Below the pieces are notes generated by a model. The model did not search any database. It saw nothing but the letters and a program-made list of their open reading frames with translations, and had not been told where the DNA came from. From Prevotellaceae bacterium (GTDB taxonomy: Bacteria; Bacteroidota; Bacteroidia; Bacteroidales; UBA932), in assembly GCA_031259655.1 (NCBI GenBank), contig JAIRLF010000262.1, positions 1-7,592 of the forward strand: a stretch of DNA of 7,592 nucleotides, read 5' to 3'. The position numbers were made by a program, and so were the translations under genes. Within the stretch, counting starts at the first letter, position 1. Every line of letters starts with the position of its first letter. Shown piece after piece: positions 1-6,526 of the stretch.

Positions 1-1163
1 AGCAGTCCTGCCAAAGTTACGAGCATGGCAATCCGGGTTTTAGATGCAAGTTTGTACCACATCGACACATTTTGGTTGATGCCCGAAAGCATGTAGGCAA
101 ACAGCATCACAGGCAAAACAATCATTCCCGACCGGAATTTTTGTCCCAGAATATATTGCAGTATATCAGAATAAAAACTTATTGACAGGAATATGAATAT
201 ACAAAAAATCGTAAAATATTTCATCACTTTCGCATAAACCGGTTTGATATCCGATTTCGAAGCTTCGGAGAAGAAATAAGGCTCGGCGGCATAGCGAAAC
301 ATCTGCACAAACAGCGACATAAGTACCGCAAGTTTTACTGCCGCGCCGAATACTCCAAGCTGTTCTTCCCAAGTATATTCGTTTTCGGGTGCAAGATAGC
401 GGAAAAGAGACCTGTCGATGAAATCGTTCAAAGTACCTTGAAGCCCTGCGAGCATCAAAGGAAACGAATATATCAGAAGTCGTTTAAGATATGGCAAATA
501 CACTTTGTATTTCGTGCGTATTATTTCCGGAATAAAAAGCATGAGCGAAACGATGCAACTGCAAAACACTGCTGCAAGGATATACACATACGAGGCTTCG
601 GGCGTGAAAAAATTCAACAGCGCCGAATGTGGATACAATGCAAAATATTTTGGCAACAGATATAGAAACAAAAGGTTAAAGACAATCTCGGACAATATCT
701 TTATCGAACGGTACGCGGCAAACTTTATGGCTTTCCGGTTGTACCGCAATCGTGCAAAAAAGACGGAAGTAAAAGTATCTATTGCCAAAATCCCCGCCGT
801 ATATACTACTGCTACAGGATAATAGTTCCGCGACGCGGCTATATCGCCCGCAAAAACGAAACACAAACCAAAGAATGTCAGCGAAACGATTAGCATAAAA
901 CAGGAAATGGTCGAAAAGACTTTTCCGGAATCGTATCCCTCTAAAGAAGCAAACCGGAAAAAGCCCGTCTCCAAACCGAATATCAATACCACCTGTATAA
1001 CCGCGATATACGCAAATATTTCCGTATAAATGCCATAAGTTTCTTCGCTAAGAATACGCGTGTATATGGGAAGGAGGAAAAAATTCAATGTGCGGGCAAG
1101 AATCGAACTTATCCCGTAGATGCCGGTATCTTTCGCCAACAGCTTAAATACGTTCTTTTTCAT
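1..1163 (-). CDS. Wzx-like polysaccharide/lipopolysaccharide flippase, C-terminus outside the window
   Basis: This is a multipass inner-membrane protein of the oligosaccharide flippase (MATE/MVF-like) superfamily. The family moves lipid-linked glycans from the cytoplasmic to the periplasmic face during capsule, O-antigen or exopolysaccharide assembly. The frame stays open for 387 codons from ATG at 1163 to the window edge with no stop. The family is usually about 450-500 residues, so roughly the last 100 are missing. The N-terminus (KDTGIYGISSILARTLNFFL, then LPIYTRIL) is the classic first helix and loop. Hydrophobic helices follow at about 46-66, 83-105, 117-137, 152-170, 192-211, 228-242, 271-290, 313-330 and 346-362. 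The motif FRYAAEPYFF at 289-298 is typical of Bacteroidota flippases. The start codon lies within the stop of the upstream glycosyltransferase (ATGA, 4-bp overlap), which suggests translational coupling. The family call is secure; the substrate is unknown. Confidence 0.88.
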   Translation of the reverse strand, partial: MKKNVFKLLAKDTGIYGISSILARTLNFFLLPIYTRILSEETYGIYTEIFAYIAVIQVVLIFGLETGFFRFASLEGYDSGKVFSTISCFMLIVSLTFFGLCFVFAGDIAASRNYYPVAVVYTAGILAIDTFTSVFFARLRYNRKAIKFAAYRSIKILSEIVFNLLFLYLLPKYFALYPHSALLNFFTPEASYVYILAAVFCSCIVSLMLFIPEIIRTKYKVYLPYLKRLLIYSFPLMLAGLQGTLNDFIDRSLFRYLAPENEYTWEEQLGVFGAAVKLAVLMSLFVQMFRYAAEPYFFSEASKSDIKPVYAKVMKYFTIFCIFIFLSISFYSDILQYILGQKFRSGMIVLPVMLFAYMLSGINQNVSMWYKLASKTRIAMLVTLAGL

Positions 1164-2308
1164 TGATGTCTGATTGCTTTGCGATGTCCGAACAGTAAGG
1201 CGACATACAAGTATACCGCAACAGAATAGAAATCCCAAATAAGCGTATGCAGCAATAATCTTTTTTCACCCAATTGTTTTTGTGTCGAAGCGAACACAAA
1301 TATCTGTATTATCAATCTCAACAGAAATACTCCGAGAATCGAACCCCACAGACACGTCTCACTGATGGTCATGATTATAGCGGCGGCGCAACTTACGTAA
1401 AACAGTGTTTTGGAAATAATCTCCGGCAATTTGACATGTCGAGCGCTTTTGCGAAACAATCGTCTGGAAAACAAGTCTAAGGAACATTCGAAACACCAGT
1501 TGCCGAAGGATAAATGTTTTTCCGAGGCTACAATTGCCTCGGGCAGCAGGGCGACGGATGTATTCGTTTTGTTCATCGCCGAATTGAAAAACACCTGTTC
1601 TACTTTTTCGGGTTTTCTGAGCATGGGATTGAATCCTTTTGCGAAAAAAATCTCTTTCCGGAAACTCTCATTTTCGCCCGATGCGGTGTATGGTCTTCCG
1701 TTCAAGGCATATCCCAATCGAAATAACGACTCGTAGTAATTTGCAATCCTGACAAATTTACCGGCGGCGATGTATCGAGTATAACTCATGACAATTTCCG
1801 AATCGAAACCCGTCGAAACAGATTTCAGCCAGTCGGTCGAAGGTCGGCAAGCAACATCCGTAACTGCTACTCGATTATATTTTGCGGCTTTAATGCCCAC
1901 TCCCAAAACAACCGATTTGCCGTGAACAGAATTGTTTGCAATTAAATTTCTTACTTGCAGATGAGGATACCGGTTTTGGGCGAGTTTCAATATCTCTTCG
2001 GAATCGTCCGACGAATTGTCGTTCACCACCACAACCTCGTATTCAGGATAGTTCTGTTCCAATAATAAAGGTAAAATCTTCGACAGATTAAGGCTGTCGT
2101 CTTTGACACAAACTATTATCGACACCGGTTCTCCGGTATGTTCCGTCGTGTGTTTCCGCTGCTTTAACCCCACTTTGCGGAAAATAATCAAATAGTAATA
2201 CAATTGCATCAAAAACGACACCGCAATCACCGCAAGAACTGCCCATAACAGAACATTCTCCGTGTTCCAAAAATCAAAATTCTTTAATCCCATTAGTAAT
2301 AATTTCAT
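1160..2308 (-). CDS. membrane-anchored family 2 glycosyltransferase with divergent active-site motifs
   Basis: The 382-residue protein has an N-terminal transmembrane helix at about 18-43, a GT-A fold domain from about 60 to 290, and two or three C-terminal helices (about 300-318, 321-340, 352-374). The nucleotide-binding first half is well kept: PVSIIVCVKDD at 61-71 and VVVVNDNSSDDSEE at 92-105. Such enzymes transfer a sugar from a nucleotide donor to a lipid-linked or wall acceptor at the cytoplasmic face. The metal-binding DxD position reads TDVACRPS (150-157), so the second acid is replaced by Ala153. The region where relatives carry an acidic (E/G)DD motif reads KVEQVFF (235-241). The frame is uninterrupted, so this is not an obvious pseudogene. 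It may be an inactive or altered enzyme. The first ATG is used; a second ATG at codon 6 (2291-2293) is possible. It lies 30 bp after the rpn-like gene and overlaps the flippase by ATGA, so the two probably act in the same glycan pathway. Confidence 0.85.
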   Translation of the reverse strand: MKLLLMGLKNFDFWNTENVLLWAVLAVIAVSFLMQLYYYLIIFRKVGLKQRKHTTEHTGEPVSIIVCVKDDSLNLSKILPLLLEQNYPEYEVVVVNDNSSDDSEEILKLAQNRYPHLQVRNLIANNSVHGKSVVLGVGIKAAKYNRVAVTDVACRPSTDWLKSVSTGFDSEIVMSYTRYIAAGKFVRIANYYESLFRLGYALNGRPYTASGENESFRKEIFFAKGFNPMLRKPEKVEQVFFNSAMNKTNTSVALLPEAIVASEKHLSFGNWCFECSLDLFSRRLFRKSARHVKLPEIISKTLFYVSCAAAIIMTISETCLWGSILGVFLLRLIIQIFVFASTQKQLGEKRLLLHTLIWDFYSVAVYLYVALLFGHRKAIRHQ

Positions 2309-2338
2309 TGTGGATGTACGACAAAATTCCCTGTAAAC

Positions 2339-3304
2339 TTATTCAGTCTGATTATTTCTAAGAAAATGTTCCATTTCTGCAATTTTTTTCGCTTGCTCTT
2401 CGATAATCTTATCTTTTTCTTCGATAGTTTTCTTATTTTCTTCGATAGTTTTCGCCTGTTCTCTGAGTCGAATGCCCCAAATGTCGTCAATGGTACGTAT
2501 ATATTCTGCTTCGTCTTCTATACGTTTACGTTCTTCGGGATCGACGCCCATCTCATGCAGAGTTTTAGTGATTAGCATTATCTCCTCATCTTCGGCTGCA
2601 GGCTGATACCTGTATTCTTTGATTGCTTCCGAACCGTTCTTGACAAAATATCGCTGTTCAAATATAGAGAGTAATTTTTCCAGACGGGTAACGTAACGGG
2701 TATCCGATATTCTGCCTGCCTGAATAATATAAGAATCGTGAGTAAGTTTTTCGACGAAATCATCTCTTTCGTCGACCGGCTCGTTCGTTAACATGTCGGT
2801 ATATTCTCGTTCGACTTTCAGACAGGAACATTTTATTTCGGCGAGTTTGTTTCCCAGAATATAAATCGTTGTAATCGGGAGCGTCAGTTTTTTCTCGACA
2901 TTATCGATGATAACAGTATTTTCATTTGAATATTGTTCCCCAAGATATTTGCGAAATCGAGATATATCTATCGTTTCCAATGATTTCTGCACTTCGATTA
3001 ATATCTTGCGATACTCGCCGTTTTCGGTACGAATTGTTGCCATGAAGTCAATACGGTAAATCGAATAAGGTACGATTTTGTCTTCTTTTTTTGTCGAGTC
3101 ATTTTCGTTTTTCTTATCCCTATCTTTATAAGTGAACTCTTGAGGAAGAACTTCTACTGCCGTAACCTGCCGACCAAGTATAACGCTCAGGAAAAACTTT
3201 ACTATCCTCATGTTTTCCATCAATTTTTTAAACACCGTATCGTATATCGGATTGGCGATGATAAACGGTTTAAATTCTTTTTGCTTTTCTTCTTGTGATG
3301 TCAT
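2339..3304 (-). CDS. Rpn-family PD-(D/E)XK nuclease-like protein with coiled-coil tail
   Basis: The 321-residue protein resembles the Rpn/PD-(D/E)XK nuclease family often labelled 'transposase'. Members are known or predicted DNA endonucleases linked to recombination, and they are common and multicopy in Bacteroidota. The N-terminus (IYDTVFKKLME at 20-30) matches the family's D..FK.L opening. The nuclease core is visible as RIDFMATI with Asp86, then GEYRKILIEVQKS with Glu104 and Gln106, the D...ExQ signature. A charged insert at 61-78 (KDRDKKNENDSTKKEDK region) separates the first strand from the core. The C-terminus, about 281-315, is a strongly heptad coiled coil coded by a tandem repeat. 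No inverted repeats or target duplications that would mark a true transposon were recognised. It stands between kduI (90-bp gap) and the glycosyltransferase (30-bp gap), with no apparent functional tie to either. The family call is firm; the biological role is not. Confidence 0.85.
   Translation of the reverse strand: MTSQEEKQKEFKPFIIANPIYDTVFKKLMENMRIVKFFLSVILGRQVTAVEVLPQEFTYKDRDKKNENDSTKKEDKIVPYSIYRIDFMATIRTENGEYRKILIEVQKSLETIDISRFRKYLGEQYSNENTVIIDNVEKKLTLPITTIYILGNKLAEIKCSCLKVEREYTDMLTNEPVDERDDFVEKLTHDSYIIQAGRISDTRYVTRLEKLLSIFEQRYFVKNGSEAIKEYRYQPAAEDEEIMLITKTLHEMGVDPEERKRIEDEAEYIRTIDDIWGIRLREQAKTIEENKKTIEEKDKIIEEQAKKIAEMEHFLRNNQTE
2377..2460 (-). repeat. four imperfect 21-bp tandem repeats coding coiled-coil heptads
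   Basis: Four consecutive 21-bp units start at 2377, 2398, 2419 and 2440. On the plus strand the last two begin with an identical 14 bases (cttcgatagttttc) and match at 17 of 21 positions. Neighbouring units match at about 16 of 21, and the outermost unit matches the fourth at 15 of 21. Because 21 bp equals seven codons, each unit adds one heptad (EEQAKTI, EENKKTI, EEKDKII, EEQAKKI) to the tail of the Rpn-like protein. The array therefore looks like heptad duplication in the coding sequence. A gain or loss of a unit would keep the reading frame. Confidence 0.85.
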
Positions 3305-3394
3305 AATTGTTATATTTTTTTATATCATTAGAAAACAATTCTTTTGATACTGTACAAAAAAATCAGTTCTATAATTCTAATTCACAACACCAAC
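3305..3394. other. AT-rich intergenic region between kduI and the rpn-like gene, with a small inverted repeat
   Basis: This 90-bp gap is the longest non-coding stretch in the window. It is very AT-rich and contains a 7-bp perfect inverted repeat, aattgtt at 3305-3311 and aacaatt at 3334-3340, separated by 22 bp and directly abutting the rpn-like ATG. The arms could form a weak operator or a leader hairpin, but short AT arms arise easily by chance. No GC-rich stem followed by a T run is present, so no intrinsic terminator after kduI can be called. No full TAnnTTTG box is seen either. A separate promoter for the rpn-like gene is plausible from the spacing but unproven. Confidence 0.35.
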
Positions 3395-4234
3395 TCATCT
3401 CAATTTATCTGCAGTAAACGTATCCAAATCGTCATAGTCGAGATTTTCGCCGCACATTGCCCAGATAAACGTGTAATTGCTTGTGCCTGCCGCCGAATGT
3501 ATCGACCATGACGGCGAAATCACCGCCTGTTCGTTAGCAAGAAATATGTGTCGGGTTTCCTGAGGCTCGCCCATGAAATGACATACTGCCTGTTGTTCCG
3601 GAACTTTAAAGTAGAAATAGGCTTCCATTCTACGCGAATGCGTATGTGGAGGCATTGTGTTCCATACGCTTCCGGGGCTCAGTTCCGTAAGTCCCATCTG
3701 GAGTTGACAACAAGGAACCATATCGTTGATTATTTGATTCAACAGACGTTCGTTGGATGTTTCCTTTGCGCCCAAATTGCGCGTTTTTCGTATTTCGGCA
3801 GTGATTTGCATTGTCGGATATGCCTTATGTGCCGGAGCTGAAGCAAAATAGAACTTCGCCGGTTTCGACGAATCTTTACTCTTGAAAATCACCTCCTGCG
3901 AGCCGCGTCCGACATAAACCGCGTCTTTGTATTCGAGACTAAACTCTTTACCGTCGACGGATACAATGCCTTCGTTTTCGATACAGATAATTCCGAGTTC
4001 CCGTCTTTCGCAGAAAAATTTCGACCGAACCACGCTTACCGGCGTTAATATCAACTCTTCCGATACCGGCAAAGCGCCGCCGATTATCAACCTGTCGTTG
4101 TGAGTATAAACTATCGACACCTCGTCGGGAGCAAACAGTTTTTCAACTAAAAATTCTTTACGCAATTTTGTTGTATCATATCTTTTTACATCATCCGGGT
4201 GCGTTCCCCATCTTTCATCTACATTTATTTTCAT
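3395..4234 (-). CDS. kduI: 5-dehydro-4-deoxy-D-glucuronate isomerase
   Basis: KduI isomerises 5-dehydro-4-deoxy-D-glucuronate (DKI) to 3-deoxy-D-glycero-2,5-hexodiulosonate. This is a cytoplasmic step that handles the unsaturated uronates released by polysaccharide lyases from pectin or glycosaminoglycans. The 279 residues equal the normal family length. The cupin metal site is complete: His197 and His199 in PPHTHSRRMEAYFYF, Glu204 in the same motif, and His246 in SWSIHSAAGT. These correspond to the E. coli zinc ligands His196, His198, Glu203 and His245 with an offset of one. The start MKINVDERWGTHPDDVKRYDT is the usual KduI N-terminus, so the ATG at 4234 is well supported. No kduD (the next enzyme), lyase, glycoside hydrolase or SusC/D pair lies in the window, so the gene is isolated from the locus it usually serves. 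It lies 43 bp after mqnD, with no terminator or promoter box visible between them. Confidence 0.96.
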   Translation of the reverse strand: MKINVDERWGTHPDDVKRYDTTKLRKEFLVEKLFAPDEVSIVYTHNDRLIIGGALPVSEELILTPVSVVRSKFFCERRELGIICIENEGIVSVDGKEFSLEYKDAVYVGRGSQEVIFKSKDSSKPAKFYFASAPAHKAYPTMQITAEIRKTRNLGAKETSNERLLNQIINDMVPCCQLQMGLTELSPGSVWNTMPPHTHSRRMEAYFYFKVPEQQAVCHFMGEPQETRHIFLANEQAVISPSWSIHSAAGTSNYTFIWAMCGENLDYDDLDTFTADKLR

Positions 4235-4256
4235 TTACTTGAAGTTTTATTAGATT

Positions 4257-4281
4257 TTATATTCATTTTTGTTATATTCAT
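4257..4281. repeat. short direct repeat of ttatattcat around the mqnD stop
   Basis: The 10-mer ttatattcat occurs at 4257-4266 and again at 4272-4281, a 15-bp period. It spans the gap between mqnD and kduI and the last codons of mqnD. Its position about 25-50 bp upstream of the kduI start could suit a regulator-binding site. The AT-rich composition makes chance repetition quite possible, and no known operator is recognised. Confidence 0.3.
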
Positions 4282-5129
4282 GTACGTATGTCATCCGCAT
4301 ATATGATTTCGGGAATATAGTTTACGATTTCCAGCCGTTTTGTCTCGTTCAGAAAGAAATCTACAGCGTTTCGTCCTTCGTCGCCTAAGGAGACAGTATA
4401 TTTGTTTACAAACAGTTCGATATGTCTACTTATGATTTCGTCGGCTTGCTCCTGCGCATGTTTTTTGACATAATCGCGAGAGGAAGCCGGATTCGCTAAC
4501 GCAAACAATACACTGTCTTTCAATGCCTGCGAAAACGATTGACGAACGTCTTCGGGCAAATTTCTGTTTATCGCGATGCAACCCAGCGGAACACGCTGTT
4601 TTGTGAACAGTTCCCAGCATTCCCCCAAATCCTTAATCAGTCTAAGCCCTTTGTTTTTATACGTAAATCGTCCCTCGTGGATAAGTACGCCGGCATCGAC
4701 TTCGTTGCTCAACACAACATCTTCGATATCGGAAAACAGGTAAACCTCAGGCTCTTTGATTGTCGGGAAAACGTATTTGAGCAAAAACGCCGCTGTTGTA
4801 TATATCCCGGGTACTGCGATTTTCAGATACGGGATTTCGTCGGGATATATTTTCATTTTGCTCACAAAAAGAGGACCGTTGCCTCTTCCCAGAGCGCTTC
4901 CCGAGTCGCAGACAAGGTATTGCGATGCGGCGCAGGCATAAGCGTGATAACTCATTTTCGTGATATCGAACTGTTTGCCCAACTGTTCGTCCAAAGCTAT
5001 GCTGTTCAACTCTTCGACGTCGGCAATAGTGATATCGAACGAAAAATCGTGTTCGATTTTGTTGTTAACCAAAGCGTCGAATATAAAAGTGTCGTTAGGA
5101 CACGGCGAAAATCCAAGTGTCAATTTCAT
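4278..5129 (-). CDS. mqnD: 1,4-dihydroxy-6-naphthoate synthase (futalosine menaquinone pathway)
   Basis: MqnD converts cyclic de-hypoxanthine futalosine to 1,4-dihydroxy-6-naphthoate, the bicyclic precursor of menaquinone in the futalosine route. The 283-residue protein has the periplasmic-binding-protein-like fold of the MqnA/MqnD family. The opening MKLTLGFSPCPNDTFIFDAL is diagnostic for MqnD and distinguishes it from MqnA. The probable catalytic histidine is His151 in VDAGVLIHEGRFTY, equivalent to His145 of the Thermus enzyme. The substrate-pocket segments ITKMSYHAYA (57-66) and GSALGRGNGP (77-86) are also present. The length is normal and nothing is truncated. Its ATG overlaps the stop of the upstream beta-CASP RNase by ATGA, so it is probably cotranscribed and translationally coupled. 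No other mqn gene is in the window. Its presence implies that the organism makes menaquinone by the futalosine rather than the classical Men route. Confidence 0.96.
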   Translation of the reverse strand: MKLTLGFSPCPNDTFIFDALVNNKIEHDFSFDITIADVEELNSIALDEQLGKQFDITKMSYHAYACAASQYLVCDSGSALGRGNGPLFVSKMKIYPDEIPYLKIAVPGIYTTAAFLLKYVFPTIKEPEVYLFSDIEDVVLSNEVDAGVLIHEGRFTYKNKGLRLIKDLGECWELFTKQRVPLGCIAINRNLPEDVRQSFSQALKDSVLFALANPASSRDYVKKHAQEQADEIISRHIELFVNKYTVSLGDEGRNAVDFFLNETKRLEIVNYIPEIIYADDIRT

Positions 5130-6526
5130 AGCGAGAACGATTCGTGCATTTTAGGTACGACAACATCTTTAAATCCTTTTCGCCGGAGTCTTCGGCTAAA
5201 TTCGTGCTGTACTTCGGGTTCTCCGTGTACGACAAATACCTGCTTCACTTCGTCGGGATATTGACAGGCAAGATACTGCGACAGGTCGTTATAGTCGGCA
5301 TGAGCGCTCATCGAATGTATTTCCCTGATGTCCGCTCTGACAGTAAATTCTTCACCAAAGATTCTGATAGTTTCGGGACGTTCTTTCAATCGCGCTCCCA
5401 GCGAAGCCGGTTCGCAATAGCCTACTAACAAAATCGTATTCCGTTTTTTACTGATGCTGTTGGCGATATGATGTTTGACGCGTCCTGCTTCCGCCATTCC
5501 CGACGCGGAGATTATCACGCAGGGTTTATTGTATTCGTTCAGCCGTTTCGATTCTTCCGCATCCTTAACATAATGTAATCCTTTGAAATCGAACGGGTCG
5601 AAATCGGTTTTCATTAACCGGATAACAGCTTTGTTGAAACATTCGGGATGACGTTTGACAACATTGGTGGCTTCGATGGACAGAGGACTGTCGACAAAAT
5701 AGTCGATTGGAGGCAATTCTTCATTGATTTCGAGTTCGTTGAGGGCGTAGAGAATCTCCTGCGTACGTCCTACGCTGAATGCGGGAATAATCAGTTTGCC
5801 GCCTTTTTCGAGACATGTTTCTTTGATATGCTTCTTGAGTTCGTTGGCGTAAGTGTCCGATTCCTGATGAAGTTTGTTTCCATACGTCGATTCGACGATA
5901 ATGTAATCCGCTTGCGGGAACGCTTGCGGCGAACGCAAAATCGGGTCGCCGTAACGACCGACGTCTCCGCTGAACGCTATGTTCGTTACTTTGCCGTTCT
6001 CTTTGATTCTCAGGAAGACGGTCGAACTGCCGAGTATATGTCCCGCCTCGTATAACGACAGCGAAATATCGTTCCGCAAAGGGAAAGGATACGAGCCGGC
6101 AACGGATACGAAATGTGACATCGACTGTTTCGCATCTTCTTCGGTGTAAAGAACTTCGAGTGGCGGTTGCCCTTCTTTTTTACGTCTTTTGTTCAGAAAT
6201 ACTATATCCGCTTCCTGAATATACGCCGAATTGTAGAGAAGAATCTCCGTCAAATCGACGGTGGCGTGAGTTGCGTAGATTTTGCCCTTGAAACCGTCTC
6301 TAACCAATTTCGGAATCAATCCCGAATGGTCGACATGCGCATGCGAAAGTATCAGACAGTTTATTTCTGCGGGATTAAAACCCCATGTACGGTTCATTGT
6401 TTCAGTATCTTTGCCGTGTCCCTGAAACATTCCGCAATCTAAAAGTATTTTTGTGCCGTCGTTCAATTCTATCAGGTGTTTCGACCCTGTTACAACGCCT
6501 GCTGCTCCATGAAAAGTTATTCTCAT
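5126..6526 (-). CDS. beta-CASP metallo-beta-lactamase ribonuclease (CPSF73/Ysh1-like, bacterial)
   Basis: The 466-residue cytoplasmic protein belongs to the MBL-fold, beta-CASP family, whose characterised members cleave RNA as endo- or 5' exonucleases with two zinc ions. The start MRITFHGAAGVVTGSKHLIE is typical. The metal-binding motif SHAHVDHSG gives His62, His64, Asp66 and His67. It is followed by His163 in YEAGHILGSS, Asp188 in FSGDVGRYGDP and the late His434 in VVHGEP. The beta-CASP insertion occupies about residues 215-400, with VESTYGN (211-217), PAFSVGRTQEILY (248-260), ISASGMAEAGR (339-349) and HSMSAHADY (404-412, His409). All metal ligands and beta-CASP motifs are present, so the enzyme should be active. 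There is no KH domain of the archaeal aCPSF type. The gene overlaps the RNA ligase upstream and mqnD downstream, each by 4 bp (ATGA). Its partner suggests a role in RNA processing or repair; the actual substrate is unknown. Confidence 0.93.
   Translation of the reverse strand: MRITFHGAAGVVTGSKHLIELNDGTKILLDCGMFQGHGKDTETMNRTWGFNPAEINCLILSHAHVDHSGLIPKLVRDGFKGKIYATHATVDLTEILLYNSAYIQEADIVFLNKRRKKEGQPPLEVLYTEEDAKQSMSHFVSVAGSYPFPLRNDISLSLYEAGHILGSSTVFLRIKENGKVTNIAFSGDVGRYGDPILRSPQAFPQADYIIVESTYGNKLHQESDTYANELKKHIKETCLEKGGKLIIPAFSVGRTQEILYALNELEINEELPPIDYFVDSPLSIEATNVVKRHPECFNKAVIRLMKTDFDPFDFKGLHYVKDAEESKRLNEYNKPCVIISASGMAEAGRVKHHIANSISKKRNTILLVGYCEPASLGARLKERPETIRIFGEEFTVRADIREIHSMSAHADYNDLSQYLACQYPDEVKQVFVVHGEPEVQHEFSRRLRRKGFKDVVVPKMHESFSL

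Noticed and set aside
1..1163. Treating the left-hand region as non-coding because no closed frame is present
   Set aside because: Reading the minus strand from the ATG at 1163 gives 387 codons without a stop and a clear flippase sequence; it is simply cut by the window edge.
2339..3304. Calling the Rpn-like gene a transposon
   Set aside because: Despite the common 'transposase' label, the protein has a PD-(D/E)XK nuclease core and no terminal inverted repeats or target-site duplication could be found, so a mobile element is not called.
3305..3340. The AT-rich inverted repeat upstream of the rpn-like gene as an intrinsic terminator of kduI
   Set aside because: The arms are only 7 bp and AT-rich, the loop is 22 bp, and the position next to the next start codon does not fit a terminator.
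4539..5264. A 241-codon open frame on the plus strand opposite mqnD and the end of the RNase gene
   Set aside because: It lies antisense to two well-identified genes, has a cysteine- and phenylalanine-rich composition typical of an antisense shadow, and resembles no known family.
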